Shown here: piece after piece, positions 27,001 through 34,570 of the stretch
Layout of the letters: every line of letters starts with the position of its first letter
How positions within the stretch are numbered: the first letter of the stretch is position 1
Source of the DNA: Bacteroidia bacterium
GTDB taxonomy: Bacteria; Bacteroidota; Bacteroidia; Palsa-965
Reading direction: 5' to 3'
Assembly (NCBI GenBank): GCA_025454955.1
Contig: JALONL010000005.1
Location: 62,001-126,000 of the forward strand
Length of the DNA stretch: 64,000 nucleotides
Position numbers and translations under genes: made by a program
Notes under the pieces: model-generated
The model's input: only the letters and a program-made list of their open reading frames with translations
Told to the model about the DNA's origin: nothing
Database searches by the model: none

Positions 27001-29697
27001 GAAATTACCTGGTTCGACTGGCCCTACGACGGCGGCGGAGCCATGCAAAACGCCGAAGCAGCCACTATGCTGCAGTTTAGTTCGGATAAAACGAAGTACA
27101 AAGTTGGCGACAAAATCAAAGTTACCGTGCCTTCGCCCGGACAAGGCCGTGCGCTCATCAGTGTCGAAAACGGTTCACGCATCATCAGCTCGCAGTGGGC
27201 CGAAACCAAGGTAAAAGGCAACATTACTACCGAAATTACGGTAACACCGCAAATGGCTCCCAACGTGTTTGTACACGTTACCCTTTTGCAGCCGCACGCA
27301 CAGGTGAAGAACGATGCGCCCATTCGCTTGTATGGTGTTATTCCCATAGAAATTGACAATGCCGAAACTCACCTCGATCCGGTAATTGCCACCAAAGCCG
27401 TGTGGGCTCCCGAAGAAACCGTAAACGTGGCCGTAACCGAAAAAAGCGGCAAAGCCATGACCTACACGCTGGCCGTGGTGGACGAAGGTTTGCTCGACAT
27501 TACCCGCTTTAAAACACCCGACCCGTGGAGCAATTTCTACGCCCGCGAGGCTTTGGGCGTAAAAACCTGGGACATGTACGATCTGGTAATGGGCGCTTAC
27601 GGTGCCGAACTGGAACGTGTACTGGGTATTGGCGGTGACGGCGACAACGGCCCCAACGGCGGACAAAAAGCCAACCGCTTTAAACCGATGGTGCGCTACC
27701 TCGGCCCGTTTGAATTGAAGAAGGGAGCACGCAACGATCATAAAATTACCATTCCGCAATACGTGGGTTCGGTGCGGGTAATGGTGGTGGCCGGACAAAA
27801 TGCGGCCTATGGAAAAGCAGAAACCACCGTACCGGTGCGCAAACCGCTCATGATTCTGGGCACACTGCCCCGCGTGCTGGGCCCGGGCGAAACGGTGGAT
27901 TTGCCGGTGAATGTATTTGCGATGGAAAAGTTTGTGAAGAATGTAAACGTAACCATCACTACCGATAAAATGATGAGCGTGGACGGCGGATCGTCGCAAA
28001 CACTCAGCTTTAGCGAGGTGGGCGAAAAAGTGGCCACGTTCCGTTTGAATGTATCGAAAGCCGTGGGCGTGGGTAAAGTGCGCATTGTGGCCACCAGCGG
28101 AAAGGAACGTGCCGTGACCGATATTGAAATTGATGTGCGCAACCCGAACACACGCCAAACCAATGTGCTGGAAGCCGTAATTGATCCGGGCCAGAGCTGG
28201 AACACCGCCTACACGCCGGTGGGCATTGCGGGCACCAACAAAGGCACACTCGAAATAAGCACAATTCCGCCGCTCAATCTGGGCCGCCGTCTGGATTACC
28301 TGATGCAATATCCGCACGGTTGCGTGGAGCAAACCACATCGGCCGCATTCCCGCAGTTGTATCTCAATGACCTGATGAAACTGAGCGACGAACGCCGCAA
28401 ACGCACCGAAGACAATATTAAAGCGGCCATTAACCGCCTGCGCACTTTCCAGACTTCGGCAGGTGCAATGGGCTACTGGCCCGGCGATCAGAGTCCGAGC
28501 GAATGGGGCACCAACTACGCCGGCCACTTCCTGCTCGAAGCCGAAGAACACGGCTACACGCTGCCCGCCGGACTCATTGACAACTGGAAGAAATTCCAGC
28601 GTCAGCAGGCCTCTGCATGGTCACCCCGCGCCGATCAGCGTTACTACTACAACGACGATCTGGTGCAGGCCTACCGCCTTTACACGCTGGCCAAAGCCAA
28701 ATCGCCCGAGCTTGGTGCCATGAACCGTCTGCGCGAACATAAATCGCTAAACGCCACCGCCAAATGGCGCCTGGCCGCCGCGTATCAGTTGGCCGGTCAG
28801 CCCGAAATTGCCAAACAGCTTATCAATGGCCTTACCACCACCGTATCGCCCTACTCCGAATTCTCGTACACCTACGGCTCGGGCGATCGCGACATGGCCA
28901 TGATACTGGAAACACTCACCCTCATGGGCCAGCGCACCAAAGCCGCGCCGGTGGCCAAACAGATTTCCGACGCACTCAACAGCAACTTCTACTGGATGAG
29001 CACACAGGCCACCGCCTACTGCCTGCTGGCACTGAGCGAATTTTCGACCGCCGACAAAACCGCCAAAGGCGTAAACAGCAGCTTTACCATTAACGGAAAA
29101 GCAGGCACCGCAAACGATGGCAAACCCGTTTCGCAAACCGACATTGCCATTAACGGCACCGAAGCCGGAAAAGTAAGCGTGAAAAACAACGGTGCCGGTG
29201 TGCTCTTCGTACGCGTAATTCTGAGCGGTGTGCCCGACATCGGCATGGAAACTCCCTCGGCCGAAGGCTTAGCCATTGACGTGAAGTTCACCGACAACAG
29301 CGGCGCCCCCATCGACGTAAGCAACCTCGAACAGGGCACCGATTTCATGGCCGTAGTCACACTCTCCAACACCGGTGTACGCGGCGAATACCGTGAAATA
29401 GCCCTGAGTCAGATTTTCCCCTCGGGCTGGGAAATACGCAACGAACACATGGAAGAAGGCATATCGCCGGTACGCACCGATGGTTTCGACTATCAGGACG
29501 TGCGCGACGACCGGGTGTACACCTATTTCAGCATTCCGCCCCAGCGCTCGCGCACCTATCGCGTAAGGCTCAATGCAGCCTACACCGGCCGCTTCTATCT
29601 CCCCGCCTTCAATGCCGAAGCCATGTACGATGCTTCTGTAAATGCACGAAACATGGGTAAATGGATTGAGGTAATTCAGCAGGGAATAAGCAAGTAA
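24097..29697 (+). CDS. Bacterial alpha-2-macroglobulin with intact thioester motif
   Basis: 1866 residues. An N-terminal hydrophobic export/anchor segment is followed by many macroglobulin beta-sandwich domains, a bait-like region, and the alpha-toroid with YPHGCVEQTTSAAFP. That is the CxEQ thioester, with Cys at about residue 1409. Such proteins trap proteases in the periplasm or at the surface by forming a covalent bond when the bait is cut, protecting the envelope. Residues about 480-520 carry an insert very rich in Tyr, Asp, Ser and Glu (for example YYGSDYYDSYYYYDDYGE). The usual partner pbpC is not next to it. A hairpin terminator follows. With two secreted proteases in the same window, a self-protection role is possible but inferred. 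Confidence 0.93.
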   Translation: MSKRLLLTLAAVVTLAMLAIPFLSQKSNSAVTFTRLDPAYAAYVSAYTSGVISNESYIRVTLAEEYKGAISLDKPETEKYFSFSPEIDGQLFWLDNRTLEFRPAGRLPSDKAYEAEFFLSKLVPDVPSNLKVMPFGFRTMRQGIDVVVDGMRTTDRQSLRLQQLRGSLNTTDGADHKAVEQTLTVSQNGQPLKITWVHEGNNVVHGFTVDNIKRSEKESKILLEWNGSAIGADTKDRKEITIPALGDFKVMNARAEQGQEQCIVIQFSDPIAERQNLDGLITIADATGLRFSIEDNDVKVYPLERLTGSHAVTVQTGVKNVIGKELPHSFTQTIEFEMMKPEVRLSGKGVILPNSPRGLTLPFQAVGLKAVDVKVIRIYEKNIPQFLQVNSLEGSDELYRVGKVVTKKKIDLQIRNKNDYNNWTNYAIDLGEMIKAEPGAIYRVSIGFKRSYAVVSCDSVSNAAIAEQEAEQERNRQENSEDESEYSYYGSDYYDSYYYYDDYGERDDPCSGSYYYGRTVSRNVLASDLGLLAKRGNDGSMLVAVNNLRSTDPVGGAELELYDFQHQLITRTTSDNLGMASMQLKKKPFLLVARSGNQRGYLKIDDGSSLSLGAFDVSGATVQKGLKGMIYGERGVWRPGDTLFLGFILEDKENKLPAGHPVTFELNNPRGQLVSRVVRATSVNGFYNFTTPTDADAPTGNWTARVKVGGATFTKTVKVETIMPNRLKINMGFANAVTLLHENKEPVKMDVKWLHGAIAKNLRTNVEVSFYQTATEFKGFDNYAFDDPASSFYSENKTVFEGRLDENGHAEFSPELAAANAPGMLRASFNTRVFEQGGAFSVDRFSINYSPFSHYVGVLMPKGGGWGGMLETNREYSVPLVTVSENGKPEARTRLTVKVYKMDWRWWWSSGDDYVANYVNSSYYSPYYETTTSTDAKGRGAFKVKIGKEDWGRYLIRITDEESGHSTGEITWFDWPYDGGGAMQNAEAATMLQFSSDKTKYKVGDKIKVTVPSPGQGRALISVENGSRIISSQWAETKVKGNITTEITVTPQMAPNVFVHVTLLQPHAQVKNDAPIRLYGVIPIEIDNAETHLDPVIATKAVWAPEETVNVAVTEKSGKAMTYTLAVVDEGLLDITRFKTPDPWSNFYAREALGVKTWDMYDLVMGAYGAELERVLGIGGDGDNGPNGGQKANRFKPMVRYLGPFELKKGARNDHKITIPQYVGSVRVMVVAGQNAAYGKAETTVPVRKPLMILGTLPRVLGPGETVDLPVNVFAMEKFVKNVNVTITTDKMMSVDGGSSQTLSFSEVGEKVATFRLNVSKAVGVGKVRIVATSGKERAVTDIEIDVRNPNTRQTNVLEAVIDPGQSWNTAYTPVGIAGTNKGTLEISTIPPLNLGRRLDYLMQYPHGCVEQTTSAAFPQLYLNDLMKLSDERRKRTEDNIKAAINRLRTFQTSAGAMGYWPGDQSPSEWGTNYAGHFLLEAEEHGYTLPAGLIDNWKKFQRQQASAWSPRADQRYYYNDDLVQAYRLYTLAKAKSPELGAMNRLREHKSLNATAKWRLAAAYQLAGQPEIAKQLINGLTTTVSPYSEFSYTYGSGDRDMAMILETLTLMGQRTKAAPVAKQISDALNSNFYWMSTQATAYCLLALSEFSTADKTAKGVNSSFTINGKAGTANDGKPVSQTDIAINGTEAGKVSVKNNGAGVLFVRVILSGVPDIGMETPSAEGLAIDVKFTDNSGAPIDVSNLEQGTDFMAVVTLSNTGVRGEYREIALSQIFPSGWEIRNEHMEEGISPVRTDGFDYQDVRDDRVYTYFSIPPQRSRTYRVRLNAAYTGRFYLPAFNAEAMYDASVNARNMGKWIEVIQQGISK

Positions 29698-29712
29698 AAA
29701 ATTGGTTCCACT

Positions 29713-29750
29713 AAAAAACGGAGGTGCAAAAAATCGCATCTCCGTTTTTT
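29713..29750 (+). terminator. Rho-independent terminator after the macroglobulin gene
   Basis: AAAAAACGGAGGTGC (29713-29727) pairs with GCATCTCCGTTTTTT (29736-29750), one G-U pair, 8-base loop, T-run; 16 bases after the stop. Confidence 0.85.
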
Positions 29751-29856
29751 TTACGCGGATTTTTACGCTTTTCACTTGACATTGGCCTTCGGCCGATAGT
29801 ACATTAGCACCCAACGCGCACCGCTTACTTTTTTTCATCACCTCACCCATTCACTC

Positions 29857-30930
29857 ATGGATGAAAATACACCTGTCCCCGATCGTTTCCGGGGCCGCGG
29901 GGCGCAAGTCAATCCGCACAACCGTTTTCTCAAAAACCGCATCGTGCAGGAGCACATCGAAGTAATTGATGAGCCTGCACTGCTCGACGAAAAAACGGAA
30001 GTAATCATTACGCACCCCAAAACCATCGTCAACAAAGTTGATAGTCCCGACCTTCGCGGCCTTTCCATGAATCCCTATCAGGGCTGCGAACATGGCTGTG
30101 TGTATTGCTATGCGCGCAATGCACACGAGTACTGGGGCTACAGCGCCGGGCTCGATTTTGAACGAAAAATTATCGTCAAGCCCGATGCCCCCGCCCTGCT
30201 CGAAAAGCAACTCAGCAACCCGCGCTGGCAGCCCGAGGCCATTATGCTTTCGGGCAATACCGATTGTTACCAGCCGCTCGAGCGTAAGTATGAGCTTACC
30301 CGAAACATGCTCAAAGTGCTGCTAAAATTCAGGCACCCGGTGGCCATCATTACCAAAAATTCACTCATCAAAAGAGACATCGACATACTGCGCGAAATGG
30401 CCGAACACCGTCTGGTACAGGTAATGATAAGCATTACCGGCCTCGACGAAAAACTACGCCTGCAATTAGAACCCCGCACCGCCACCTACAAACAACGCCT
30501 CGAAACCATAACCGCCCTGCGCGAAGCCAATATACCCGTGGGCGTAATGAGTGCACCAATCATCCCCGGCCTCAACAGCCATGAAATACCCGGCATACTC
30601 CACGCAGCAGCCAGTGCCGGTGCAATGTTTGCCGGTTACACCATGGTACGCCTCAACGGACAGGTAGGCGAAATTTTCCGCGACTGGCTGCAAAAAACTT
30701 ACCCCGGCCGCGCCGATAAAGTCTGGCATCAGATACAGGCCTGCCACGGCGGACAGGTAAACGACAGCCGCTACGGAGTACGCATGCGCGGCGAAGGCCC
30801 CGTGGCCGAAAGCATCAGACAAATGTTTGCGCTGGCCGTAAAACGAAACAACCTCAACCAGACCAAATTCGAATTCAACCTCAGCGATTTCAACCCCGAA
30901 GCCGCCAGCGCACAAATGCGTTTGTTCTGA
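29857..30930 (+). CDS. PA0069-family radical SAM protein
   Basis: 357 residues. The iron-sulfur motif is GCEHGCVYCYARNAHEYWG, a C-x3-C-x2-C site at about residues 76-83 that binds the 4Fe-4S cluster used with S-adenosylmethionine. Other family marks are LRGLSMNPYQGC before it, MLSGNTDCYQPLE, and AIITKNSLIKRDIDIL. It resembles the spore photoproduct lyase-like group. The natural substrate of PA0069-type proteins is, as far as I know, not established. Cytoplasmic. The next gene starts 33 bases later. Confidence 0.9.
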   Translation: MDENTPVPDRFRGRGAQVNPHNRFLKNRIVQEHIEVIDEPALLDEKTEVIITHPKTIVNKVDSPDLRGLSMNPYQGCEHGCVYCYARNAHEYWGYSAGLDFERKIIVKPDAPALLEKQLSNPRWQPEAIMLSGNTDCYQPLERKYELTRNMLKVLLKFRHPVAIITKNSLIKRDIDILREMAEHRLVQVMISITGLDEKLRLQLEPRTATYKQRLETITALREANIPVGVMSAPIIPGLNSHEIPGILHAAASAGAMFAGYTMVRLNGQVGEIFRDWLQKTYPGRADKVWHQIQACHGGQVNDSRYGVRMRGEGPVAESIRQMFALAVKRNNLNQTKFEFNLSDFNPEAASAQMRLF

Positions 30931-30963
30931 ATCGCGTAAATTGCAGCAGCTAAAATTTCAGCC

Positions 30964-31374
30964 ATGCATACCACAAACTACATCAGCACCTTCATCCAAA
31001 TTGCCGATGACTGCCCGCTCAAAGAAGCCGACGTACCCGCTCCCGGCAAAAAAGAACCCTCCATTGCCGAGTTGCAGTTTAAAATGATTTACGATAATCC
31101 GTACAAATACACTTCGGATGATGTACTGTTTGAAGTATATGCACAACGCAACGGAATAAAAGCCAGCGAGAAAAAAGCTGCACGCGAAGCATTTTTCTCG
31201 AAAGGCCAGGCCTGTTTGCGCGCATCGCCACTTACCAAACGCTGGGGCTGGGGAGTGCATAACAATGAAGAAGGCAAAGTGGCTATTTATGCTGCCGGTT
31301 CTGCCGAGTATAAAAAGTTGATGACAGATAAATCGCTGAAGCAAACCAAGGCGATGCGTTCATCGCGGGCCTAG
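30964..31374 (+). CDS. DUF6157-type protein
   Basis: 136 residues, beginning MHTTNYISTFIQIADDCPLK and containing IAELQFKMIYDNPYKYTSDD, EVYAQRNGI and TKRWGWGVHNNEEGKVAIY. These blocks are what I recall from the small uncharacterised DUF6157 family; the assignment is from memory. Soluble, cytoplasmic, no catalytic motif evident. Its 3' end runs to within a few bases of a non-coding repeat region. Confidence 0.7.
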   Translation: MHTTNYISTFIQIADDCPLKEADVPAPGKKEPSIAELQFKMIYDNPYKYTSDDVLFEVYAQRNGIKASEKKAAREAFFSKGQACLRASPLTKRWGWGVHNNEEGKVAIYAAGSAEYKKLMTDKSLKQTKAMRSSRA

Positions 31375-31377
31375 GGC

Positions 31378-31401
31378 CAGGTCTCGGCTCCGCTCGACCT
31401 G
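31378..31401. repeat. Hairpin with 12-nt loop TCGGCTCCGCTC, second copy
   Basis: Arms CAGGTC (31378-31383) and GACCTG (31396-31401), extendable by three more bases with one mismatch, hold the loop TCGGCTCCGCTC (31384-31395). The loop is identical to 20642-20653 but the stem sequence is unrelated. Confidence 0.6.
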
Positions 31402-31410
31402 ACCCTGCAT

Positions 31411-32073
31411 CCTCAAAAACAACCACGACAAATCCCTCATCCTCCGAGGTTTTTCCAACCTCGGAGGATTTGCCCAATAGCTGTTGTTTTTGAGGCTGCT
31501 GCAATGCGTATCCAGGTCAATACAGACTGGTCAAATACAGAGTAATAAATACAGACAATAAAACAAAAACAAATCCCCCATCCTCCGAGTTTTTTCCAAC
31601 CTCGGAGGATTTGCCCACTAGCTGTTGTTTTTGAGGCTGCTGCAATGCGTATCCAGACCAATACAGACTGGTAAATACAGAGTAATAAATACAGACAAGA
31701 AAACAAAAACAAATCCCACATCCTCCGAGGTTTTTCCAACCTCGGAGGATTTGCCCACTAGCTGTTGTTTTTGAGGCTGCTGCAATGCGTATCCAGGTCA
31801 ATACAAACTGGTAAATACAGAGTAATAAATACAGACAATAAAACAAAAACAAATCCCCCATCCTCCGAGTTTTTTCCAACCTCAGAGGATTTGCTCACTA
31901 GCTGTTGTTTTTGAGACTGCTGCAATGCGCATCCAGATCAATACAGACTGGTAAATTCAGAGTAATAAATACAGACAATAAAACAAAAACAAATCCCCCA
32001 TCCTCCGAGGTTTTTCCAACCTCGGAGGATTTGCCCACTAGCTGTTGTTTTTGAGGCTGCTGCAATGCGTACT
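31411..32073. repeat. Five-unit 140-bp non-coding tandem array containing nested inverted repeats
   Basis: Units start with TCCTCCGAG at 31440, 31581, 31721, 31861 and 32001 (spacing 141, 140, 140, 140). Each holds the hairpin ATCCTCCGAGGTT / AACCTCGGAGGAT, then TTTGCCCACTAGCTGTTGTTTTTGAG split across blocks, then a tail of AATACAGA-type A-rich words. In the first unit the outer arms CCTCAAAAACAAC (31411-31423) and GTTGTTTTTGAGG (31483-31495) are perfect inverted repeats, as in the 119-bp elements. The last unit decays after 32073, with remnants to about 32140. 140 is not a multiple of three and frames shift between units, so the ORFs here are chance. It fills the 859-bp gap between genes. 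Confidence 0.85.
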
Positions 32074-32165
32074 GCAGATCAATACAGGCAGGCAAATACA
32101 CGCAAATAAATTCAAGCAGACAAACTCAGACAGGTCAAAATAATTTTGCAAATAATACAATCAAA

Positions 32166-32192
32166 AAACACCGGCTGATTGGCCGGTGTTTT
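32166..32192 (-). terminator. Terminator after the choice-of-anchor B protein gene
   Basis: AAACACCGGC / GCCGGTGTTTT stem with 6-base loop TGATTG. On the minus strand it ends in a T-run (GTGTTTTTTG). Confidence 0.8.
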
Positions 32193-32233
32193 CTGTTTGT
32201 ATTAAAGTTTATCGTATAAAAAACGCTACCCAA

Positions 32234-33652
32234 TCAAGGCTTCATCACCAGCGAACGGCCGGTAAAAGTCTCACCCTTCAACCGCAGCGTATAAGCTCCG
32301 GCTGCTACGCCGGTAGCATCAAGCTCAAACAACGCAGAGCCACCAGGCATATTCTGTTTCCCCTGTTCCACCACACGTCCGGTCTGGTCGATTAACTCCC
32401 ACTCTACTTCCTGCTCACGATCAAGTTGCAGCGAAACCATAAAGCCGTTCACAAACGGATTAGGATACGCATTAAGCGTTTGTACCGGAACAGCCGGTTC
32501 GGGCGTGCTGGTTGCAATAGCTTGCGATATGTCGAGAACGTACAACCCATTCTGCATATCGGAAGCCAGCAGATAACCACTCGGCAAATCGGTGTAGGCA
32601 CCCCAGCAGCCGTGATACGCATCGGGGTAGCCGTTCGATTGGTTATTGAGTGTATCGGTATCAAAATAACCGGTGCGCACGGCGTTCGATGGATTGCTGA
32701 TGTCGAAAATCTGCACGCCATCCTGGTAGTAGGCACATACCAATGTATTGTTCCCAATGATATAAGGATTGTGCGGCGTACAGCCCTGTGTGGAACGGAA
32801 AATCTGATTAATGGTAAGGTTGCCCAGATTCGACACATCGAGCGATTTTACACCCATACCGTCGGGCACTTCATCCATAAAGATAAGTGTACGCCCGTCG
32901 GAAGTAAGGAAGCTGCTGTGGTTGTAACCCGATTCGGGATAACTTCCAAACGATGCCAGTTCGGTGAATGTATTGTTTGAATTGAACTTGTAGATATACA
33001 GTTTCTGATAACCGGCCGATACATACACAGTATCGTTACGCACAAACATATCATGTACAGTACTCACCGAAGGATAATCCTGATTAAGTGTGCGCAAAAG
33101 CTGCGGCTGCTCGGGATTGGCCAAACTGTAAACGGCCATGGAATAGTAGCCCTGATTGCCCGCCAGCGTTACACTTCCGCACCAGAGTTTGTTTCCATCC
33201 ACATAAATTGTATGCGAACGCTCGAAATAGGTGGTGCCGTTGTGCACTACATGAATCGAATCGGGCAGATACTGAAGGTCAACAATCTGAAAGGTATTTC
33301 CACCGGCATCATCGCCCACAATATAGGCGTAGTGGCTGTAGGTTTTTATTTCGTGCCAGATACAATCGCTCTGCACACTGGGCAGAAAATCTACCTCAAC
33401 CGGTGTGGCCGGATTGGTGACATCAATAAAAAAAGTACCGTGTGCGGCGCCAATAATACCGTATTCACGGTTATCGGCCGGATTGTGCCATCCCCACACA
33501 CCCTGATAATGGATACCGAAAGCGGAAGCTACCGGCACATTGGGATCATCAAAATGTCCTACCAGCGAAATGTTTTGCGCATTGTAGTTCTGTGCAACCA
33601 CAGGCATCGACAATATCAAACCGGCAGCAAGAGAAGTAATTTTTCGAATCAT
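32234..33652 (-). CDS. Choice-of-anchor B family protein with T9SS sorting domain
   Basis: 472 residues. The signal peptide (MIRKITSLAAGLILSMPVVAQ) is followed by repeated LVIVD-like blades of a beta-propeller (HGTFFIDVTNPATPVEVDFL, HYAYIVGDDAGGNTFQIVDL, GVQIFDISNPSNAVRTGYF). The C-terminal T9SS type A domain runs from AYPNPFVNGFMVSL to AAGAYTLRLKG. The choice-of-anchor B family is defined by this propeller with interchangeable anchors. It should be exposed on the cell surface or secreted; ligand unknown. A TATATTTA promoter-like box lies at 33673-33680. Confidence 0.87.
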   Translation of the reverse strand: MIRKITSLAAGLILSMPVVAQNYNAQNISLVGHFDDPNVPVASAFGIHYQGVWGWHNPADNREYGIIGAAHGTFFIDVTNPATPVEVDFLPSVQSDCIWHEIKTYSHYAYIVGDDAGGNTFQIVDLQYLPDSIHVVHNGTTYFERSHTIYVDGNKLWCGSVTLAGNQGYYSMAVYSLANPEQPQLLRTLNQDYPSVSTVHDMFVRNDTVYVSAGYQKLYIYKFNSNNTFTELASFGSYPESGYNHSSFLTSDGRTLIFMDEVPDGMGVKSLDVSNLGNLTINQIFRSTQGCTPHNPYIIGNNTLVCAYYQDGVQIFDISNPSNAVRTGYFDTDTLNNQSNGYPDAYHGCWGAYTDLPSGYLLASDMQNGLYVLDISQAIATSTPEPAVPVQTLNAYPNPFVNGFMVSLQLDREQEVEWELIDQTGRVVEQGKQNMPGGSALFELDATGVAAGAYTLRLKGETFTGRSLVMKP

Positions 33653-33754
33653 GGTGTTGAGTCTTTATATGGTAAATATAAGGTTAAAAAATCAGGCGGC
33701 TGCTTCCGTATATGTATCAGAAACAACCGCCTGTAAAGTTGAAATGCAGAATAA

Positions 33755-34570
33755 TCAGATTCGTGCGATAAGCTCGGTCATTAACCGTGTCATTTGTTTT
33801 TCGGCCACTTTGGCTACTTTCTGCACTTCTTCGTGCGAAACTTCCACAATTTTGCCGGGCACGCCCAAATCGGTAATTACTGAAATTCCGAAACAGGGCA
33901 AATTCATGTGTCGTGCAGTAATTACTTCGGGCACGGTGCTCATGCCCACGGTATCGCCGCCAATAATGCGCACGTATTTGTATTCGGCCGGTGTTTCAAA
34001 GGTGGGACCGCTTAGTCCCACGTAAACACCTTCCTGCACTTTTATGCCAAGTTCGGCAGCTACGGCTTTGGCCCGGGCCAGCAGGCTGTGGTCGTAGGCT
34101 TCGCTCATATCGGGGAAACGGGGGCCGAGACGGTCGTCGTTTTTGCCAATGAGCGGATGTGCCGGAAAAAGGTTGATGTGATCGGTAATGAGCATAAGGT
34201 CGCCCACTTCAAAATCGGGATTCACCCCGCCGCTGGCATTGGAGAGAAACAAATTGGTAATCCCCAGAAACTTCATTACACGCACCGGAAACACCACCTG
34301 CTGCATGGTGTAGCCTTCGTAGTAATGAAAACGTCCCTGCATGGCCACAATGCGTTTGCCGCCCAGCATACCGAAAATAAGTTTGCCCGAATGGCCTTCA
34401 ACCGTGGACACCGGAAAATCGGGAATCTGCTCGTAAGGCAACGAATGCTTAATATCAATTTCCTGCACCAATCCGCCAAGACCAGTGCCAAGAATAATTC
34501 CGATTTCGGGAGCGAAGCCGGCTGTGGCTTCGTTAATGTGCTTTACGCTGTTGATAATACGATCGTACAT
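33755..34570 (-). CDS. punA: Purine-nucleoside phosphorylase, trimeric PNP family
   Basis: 271 residues. It splits purine nucleosides with phosphate to base plus ribose-1-phosphate for salvage. Motifs: GIILGTGLGGLVQEI (phosphate loop), VEGHSGKLIFG, MQGRFHYYEGY, LFLSNASGGVNPDFEVGDLM, GPTFETPAEYKYVR (base/ribose site) and GMSTVPEVITARHMNLPCFGIS. Length is usual for the family. The ATG at 34570 lies within the last 38 bases of lpxK, so the two genes overlap and are probably cotranscribed. Confidence 0.95.
   Translation of the reverse strand: MYDRIINSVKHINEATAGFAPEIGIILGTGLGGLVQEIDIKHSLPYEQIPDFPVSTVEGHSGKLIFGMLGGKRIVAMQGRFHYYEGYTMQQVVFPVRVMKFLGITNLFLSNASGGVNPDFEVGDLMLITDHINLFPAHPLIGKNDDRLGPRFPDMSEAYDHSLLARAKAVAAELGIKVQEGVYVGLSGPTFETPAEYKYVRIIGGDTVGMSTVPEVITARHMNLPCFGISVITDLGVPGKIVEVSHEEVQKVAKVAEKQMTRLMTELIARI

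Noticed and set aside
31440..32073. Possible CRISPR array
   Set aside because: The regular 140-bp spacing looked array-like, but the whole unit repeats, including the parts between hairpins, so there are no distinct spacers, and no cas genes are present.
31437..32101. Repetitive minus-strand ORFs across the 140-bp array
   Set aside because: They exist only because the repeat lacks stops in some frames. The 140-base unit shifts frame each time, and there is no proper start or signal.
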